A DNA stretch of 64,000 nucleotides from Psychrobacter fulvigenes (GTDB taxonomy: Bacteria > Pseudomonadota > Gammaproteobacteria > Pseudomonadales > Moraxellaceae), in the NCBI RefSeq assembly GCF_904846155.1, contig NZ_CAJGZP010000001.1:1364001-1428000 (forward strand). The letters run 5' to 3'. Below the pieces are notes generated by a model that saw nothing but the letters and a program-made list of their open reading frames with translations, did no database searches and had not been told where the DNA came from. This document shows, one piece after another, positions 60,097 to 64,000 of the stretch (its first letter is position 1; each line of letters opens with the position of its first letter). Made by a program: the position numbers and the translations under genes.

Positions 60097-61341
60097 ATGT
60101 CCACTATTCAAACACCCATTCAGCACGTACCTGCAAAAACTACTAATAGCATTAAGCTGGTAGATGAGGCACAAGCCAAGACCAACCTATTAGGAATGAC
60201 GCAAGCGCAACTTGCCGACTACTTTAAAAGTATCGGTGAAAAGCCGTTTCGTGCGACCCAAGTGATTAAGTGGATATATCAGCACGGTGTGACTGATTTT
60301 GAACAGATGACCAACCTTAGTAAGTCATTGCGTGATAAATTGTCACTGAATGCTTGTGTGACTCCGCCCAAAGTCATTCATCGTCAATATAGTGATGATG
60401 GCACACGTAAATGGGTGTTTGAAGTGACGGGTGGCTCGCTGGTTGAGACGGTGCTTATTCCCGCAGATGACAGTAAAGTGAACGGCCGTAAGACCTTATG
60501 TGTGTCTTCACAAGTAGGCTGCGCGCTTGACTGTAGTTTTTGTAGTACTGGCAAACAAGGCTTTGAGCGTGATCTGACGGCGGCGGAGATCATCGGGCAG
60601 CTATGGGTCGCCAATGCCTCATATATGACTGACGAGCATGATAGTTTAGAGGGTGTTGATCACAGCTTATGGGAAAACAATGTGACCAACGTGGTCATGA
60701 TGGGCATGGGCGAACCGTTATTGAATTACAAGCCAGTGGTCGGCTCGATGGAGCTGATGCTCAGCGATCACGCTTATGGCTTATCAAAACGCCGTGTCAC
60801 CTTATCGACATCAGGCGTAGTACCAAAAATGTATCAGCTGGCGCAAGATATAGATGTGGCACTCGCCATTTCACTGCATGCACCCAATGACGAGCTGCGT
60901 AATGAGCTGGTACCAATCAACAAAAAATATCCGTTAGAGGAGCTCATCGCCGCCGCAAAAAACTATGTCTATGACGTCAATCCGCGCCATAAAAAGCATG
61001 TGACCATTGAGTATGTCATGCTAGATGGGGTCAACGATAGCGATGAGCATGCCAAACAAATGGTGGCGCTGCTCGATGGCTTGCCAAGTAAGATTAACTT
61101 AATCCCGTTTAACCCATTTCCGCATGCGCCTTATGACAAATCAAGCAATAACCGCATTCATGCTTTTAGCAATATCCTGAGTGAAGCGGGTTTTGTTTGT
61201 ACCATTCGTCAAACGCGTGGTGATGATATTGATGCCGCTTGTGGTCAGTTAGTTGGGCAGGTAGCGGATCGAACCAGACGCTCGGCAGCATGGCAACAAA
61301 GCATCAAGGATCGCGGTATGAATAGTGATGTAGAGGTTTAA
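60097..61341 (+). CDS. rlmN: 23S rRNA/tRNA adenine-C2 methyltransferase
   Basis: A 414-residue radical-SAM enzyme that methylates A2503 of 23S rRNA and A37 of some tRNAs. The cluster-binding Cys-x3-Cys-x2-Cys lies in [28 protein letters not shown] binds SAM; the resolving Cys is in IDAACGQL near the end. A Thr/Ser-rich N-terminus of about 30 residues precedes the usual start of the domain ([13 protein letters not shown]). ATG 60097 follows AGG; the ATG at 60052 is preceded by no site. The rlmN-pilF-rodZ-ispG order is the common one in gammaproteobacteria. Confidence 0.95.
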   Translation: MSTIQTPIQHVPAKTTNSIKLVDEAQAKTNLLGMTQAQLADYFKSIGEKPFRATQVIKWIYQHGVTDFEQMTNLSKSLRDKLSLNACVTPPKVIHRQYSDDGTRKWVFEVTGGSLVETVLIPADDSKVNGRKTLCVSSQVGCALDCSFCSTGKQGFERDLTAAEIIGQLWVANASYMTDEHDSLEGVDHSLWENNVTNVVMMGMGEPLLNYKPVVGSMELMLSDHAYGLSKRRVTLSTSGVVPKMYQLAQDIDVALAISLHAPNDELRNELVPINKKYPLEELIAAAKNYVYDVNPRHKKHVTIEYVMLDGVNDSDEHAKQMVALLDGLPSKINLIPFNPFPHAPYDKSSNNRIHAFSNILSEAGFVCTIRQTRGDDIDAACGQLVGQVADRTRRSAAWQQSIKDRGMNSDVEV

Positions 61342-61498
61342 TATCTCTTTTATCAGAGCTTGTAGCAAAAAATACAGCTGTCATTCATACTCTGAAACAA
61401 TGAGGAAATGTAGTAATGTAAACTAAATTGTACTTAAGGTATCTAAATCCATTAAACTAATGGCTTTGTTGATTTGCAGTTTTATGAAGGCGGCTATG

Positions 61499-62407
61499 AT
61501 GACCATTAAAAACGCTTGGCGTAAGCCGAAATGTTTACTCCCTAAGTACTTAATGCCTAAGTACTTAATGCCTAAGTGCTTACTGATAGCAAGTGCGCTT
61601 ATGGCCTTGATGGCGGCTGGGTGTCAAAGTACGCCCAGTAACGAGCTTGCTGGGATGGAGTATCAAACCTCAACCCAACCCAGCAATAATCGCAACCTTG
61701 ATAAGCAAGAAATCGCCCGCGTTCGCACGTCGCTTGCGGCGCAATATATCCGCAAAAACGAGCTTGATACCGCACAGCGTCAACTAGAAAAAGCCTTCGC
61801 TGCTGATAGCCGATATGCACCCGCCTATGATATGATGGGCGTCCTGTTGCAGCAAGAGGGCAGCCGCATTAATCTTGAAAAAGCAGATCAGTATTTCAAG
61901 AAAGCAATTGCGCTAGATAGAGATTTTGAACAAGCACGTAATAATTATGGCGTTTACTTATCCCAGATGGGACGCTATAGCGAAGCAGTAGAGCAGTTTG
62001 AGGTTGCAGGCTCGGCTTTGGGTTATGAAGGACGCATCGGCGCGCTTGAAAACCTAGGGCGTACGTATTTGCAGCTTGATAATAGACCCGCCGCGGCCAA
62101 AGCTTTTTTACGTGCATTAGAGGGTAATCGCAACAGCATCATTGCTCATATCGAGCTGGTTGACTTACTCCTTGAACAACAGCGTGTGCAGCAAGCGCAA
62201 AGACTCTATGATGAGACTTTGATACTGGTAAAGGGGCAGGGTATGAGCCCGCGACTTCTGTTGCAAGGTATCAAACTTGCCGCCGCGCAAAATGACATAA
62301 CGGCGCGTCAACAGTTGGCGCAGCAGTTGCTATCCGCTTATCCATTAAGTGATGAAGCAAAACAACTTAAGACTTGGCTTAACAATCCAGAGGCACCATG
62401 GAAATGA
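61499..62407 (+). CDS. pilF: Type IV pilus pilotin PilF/PilW (TPR lipoprotein)
   Basis: A 302-residue outer-membrane lipoprotein that assists PilQ secretin assembly. The signal ends in lipobox MAAGC (Cys about residue 42); TPR repeats follow from about 75 to 270, for example ARNNYGVYLSQMGRYSEAVEQF. The signal region is odd: 15 bp (AAGTACTTAATGCCT) is repeated so that it reads YLMPKYLMPKCL. Four ATGs lie between 61460 and 61499; GAAGG at 61486-61490 favours 61499 or 61496. The stop overlaps the start of rodZ by ten bases. Confidence 0.88.
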   Translation: MTIKNAWRKPKCLLPKYLMPKYLMPKCLLIASALMALMAAGCQSTPSNELAGMEYQTSTQPSNNRNLDKQEIARVRTSLAAQYIRKNELDTAQRQLEKAFAADSRYAPAYDMMGVLLQQEGSRINLEKADQYFKKAIALDRDFEQARNNYGVYLSQMGRYSEAVEQFEVAGSALGYEGRIGALENLGRTYLQLDNRPAAAKAFLRALEGNRNSIIAHIELVDLLLEQQRVQQAQRLYDETLILVKGQGMSPRLLLQGIKLAAAQNDITARQQLAQQLLSAYPLSDEAKQLKTWLNNPEAPWK

Positions 62408-63222
62408 CCAACCCATCAACGAACAATCAATCTAACGCTCAGGGATCATTTGGTGCCATGCTGCAGCAAGCCCGTAAGACTAAGCAATTAAGCTTAGAGG
62501 ATGCATCACGCGAGCTGTTTATTTTAAAGCGTCATCTGCAAGCGATGGAAGACGAAAACTTCTCAGCGCTGCCACAAGCTGCTTTTGCCCGCGGTTTTGC
62601 TATTAATTATGCAAAGTTCCTAGATTTAGATCCTGTACAAGTAGCGACCAGTTTTGATGCAGCTTACCCTAATGAATTGAAGGTACAGTCGACAAGTAAT
62701 ATTGATTCCCCATTACGGCCGATGGGTACCTTGCAACGTGATAGCCGTAGCCGGATTCGCTTCAATCCGTTACTGATTCTTGCCGTCATAGGCTTGATTA
62801 TCTTGGCAGTGTTTTTATTCCGTATGGTGACCAATGCCAGTAAAGACTCTCAAGACACAACCCCAGTTGTTGAAAACCTGTCAGCATCAGAGCAAGCGCA
62901 AGGAGCAGCAATCGATACGAGTGCTATCGATAATGTCGGTGCATCTGGCTCTGCGCTCAATTTAAATAATACGGCTGCTATGACAAATGCGGCACTAGAC
63001 GTCAATGTAACGGCTAATGCTGATATCACTATCACCGATGCGTCAGGCGCCAGCCTGATGTCTGGTCGTCAAACGGTTGGTGACTATAAGCTGTTTGGTA
63101 CACCTCCTTTCAATATTCAGATTGATAATGTAGACAATGTTAATTTATCGCTTAATCAAGAAGCGGTTGCTTTAGATCAATATGCGACCGATAAACAGGC
63201 CAGCTTTGCGCTAACACCTTAA
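62398..63222 (+). CDS. rodZ: RodZ-like cell-shape protein (HTH, one TM, DUF4115)
   Basis: A 274-residue bitopic membrane protein. A cytoplasmic helix-turn-helix (about 15-95; FGAMLQQARKTKQLSLEDASREL, AFARGFAINYAKFLDLD) is followed by a basic stretch (RDSRSRIRF), one TM helix (LLILAVIGLIILAVFLF) and a periplasmic part ending in the DUF4115 domain (SGRQTVGDYKLFGTPPFNIQI). RodZ links MreB to the elongation machinery. Overlap with pilF implies translational coupling. Confidence 0.9.
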   Translation: MEMTNPSTNNQSNAQGSFGAMLQQARKTKQLSLEDASRELFILKRHLQAMEDENFSALPQAAFARGFAINYAKFLDLDPVQVATSFDAAYPNELKVQSTSNIDSPLRPMGTLQRDSRSRIRFNPLLILAVIGLIILAVFLFRMVTNASKDSQDTTPVVENLSASEQAQGAAIDTSAIDNVGASGSALNLNNTAAMTNAALDVNVTANADITITDASGASLMSGRQTVGDYKLFGTPPFNIQIDNVDNVNLSLNQEAVALDQYATDKQASFALTP

Positions 63223-63318
63223 GCGGTCCTGATTTTTAGAAGCATTCATTTCAATTAGCGCATTCATTATCAATTCATGGTTTAATTCTATCTTTTGCTA
63301 TGCTTAAAGGATTCATAT

Positions 63319-64000
63319 ATGTCAACGTCATCGCCTATTAACCGTCGTCCTACCAAAAAAATATATGTCGGTGATGTCGCGATTGGCGGCGATGCACCGA
63401 TCAGTGTGCAGAGTATGACCAATACTGACACTTGTGATGTGGCAGCGACGGTTGCCCAAATTGAGCGCTGTGTTGAAGCAGGTGCTGATTTGATGCGTAT
63501 ATCGACGCCCACAATGGATACGGTCAAAGCTTTTGCTGAGATTCGCAAACGTGTCAGCGTGCCCTTGATAGCCGATGTACATTTCGATCATAAAATTGCG
63601 CTTGCGGTTGCCGAAGCGGGCGCGGATTGTTTGCGTATCAACCCGGGCAACATCGGTAGCGATGCCAAGGTACGTGAAGTGGTTGCTTGCGCCAAAGACT
63701 ACAATATTCCAATTCGTATTGGCGTCAATGCTGGCTCACTCGAAAAAGACATTCAGCGTAAATATACTGAGCCAACTGGCGAAGCGATGCTAGAGTCGGC
63801 CATGCGCCATATCGATATTTTGGAGCGTCTAAACTTTGACCAGTATAAAGTGTCGGTCAAAGCCAGCAATGTATTTTTGACTTTGGATGCGTATCGCTTG
63901 ATATCGGCACAAATCGATAACCCGCTGCATCTTGGTGTCACCGAAGCTGGCGTATATCGTACTGGCGCGGTCAAGTCTGCTATTGCACTGGGTGGTTTAT
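63319..64000 (+). CDS. ispG: 4-hydroxy-3-methylbut-2-enyl diphosphate synthase, N-terminal part
   Basis: The first 227 codons of IspG (GcpE) before the window ends; no stop is reached. It makes HMBPP in the methylerythritol phosphate pathway of isoprenoid synthesis. Strong family blocks: [62 protein letters not shown] and FKVSVKAS-type YKVSVKASN. The Fe-S cysteines lie beyond the window. AAAGGA precedes the ATG by 7 bases. Confidence 0.95.
   Translation, partial: MSTSSPINRRPTKKIYVGDVAIGGDAPISVQSMTNTDTCDVAATVAQIERCVEAGADLMRISTPTMDTVKAFAEIRKRVSVPLIADVHFDHKIALAVAEAGADCLRINPGNIGSDAKVREVVACAKDYNIPIRIGVNAGSLEKDIQRKYTEPTGEAMLESAMRHIDILERLNFDQYKVSVKASNVFLTLDAYRLISAQIDNPLHLGVTEAGVYRTGAVKSAIALGGL

Overview
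The window looks like a chromosomal segment of Psychrobacter or a close Moraxellaceae relative. The basis is protein similarity recalled from the family and local gene order: hisZ-purA, ndk-rlmN-pilF-rodZ-ispG, a MesX/MesD methionine synthase pair, and intergenic repeats of a kind I associate with this genus. Base composition is moderate, with many hairpin terminators. No phage, plasmid, insertion sequence or CRISPR array was seen.

Layout. 1-4.8 kb: the end of an acyl-CoA synthetase, an SDR dehydrogenase, an L,D-transpeptidase and clpB. 4.9-11.8 kb: a lipoprotein sugar dehydrogenase, then three tandem BCCT-type osmolyte carriers. Each carrier has the same extended -10 promoter and its own terminator. 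Only the middle copy is intact: the first carries an in-frame TAA and the third a one-base deletion. 11.8-21.3 kb: a mostly minus-strand housekeeping block (metK, a DJ-1/PfpI protein, nth, rsxB, nudC, a stand-alone ChpA N-terminus-like protein, dnaQ, rnhA). 21.5-24.5 kb: small envelope genes and an LD-carboxypeptidase. 24.7-27.6 kb: mesX, mesD and a flavin reductase, a folate-independent route for the last step of methionine synthesis. 27.8-38.4 kb is accessory: TauE-type exporter, AraC regulator, a very large protein of unknown function whose frame is broken by two stop codons, a flavin monooxygenase and a DUF2939 protein, with repeats in the gaps. 38.8-46 kb: a complete type I restriction-modification operon with a RhuM-Fic protein inserted between hsdS and hsdR. 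46-46.4 kb: tRNA-Leu and tRNA-Cys. 46.7-55.5 kb: a sodium/solute symporter with a 44-residue partner, folD, a pair of lipoproteins (RCC1 repeats; di-heme cytochrome) behind a strong Fur box, a CorA transporter and a DUF2237 protein. 56-64 kb: hisZ, purA, ndk, rlmN, pilF, rodZ and the start of ispG.

Main points of interest: (1) three in-frame stops (TAA, TAA, TAG) in two otherwise open long frames, each explainable as one C-to-T change at a Gln codon; (2) the roughly 1,380-codon unknown protein itself; (3) two families of dispersed intergenic repeats, one holding an expanded TTGC microsatellite; (4) the RhuM-Fic protein inside the restriction operon; (5) the Fur-box lipoprotein pair. Protein assignments rest on motif recognition by eye; no database search was run.
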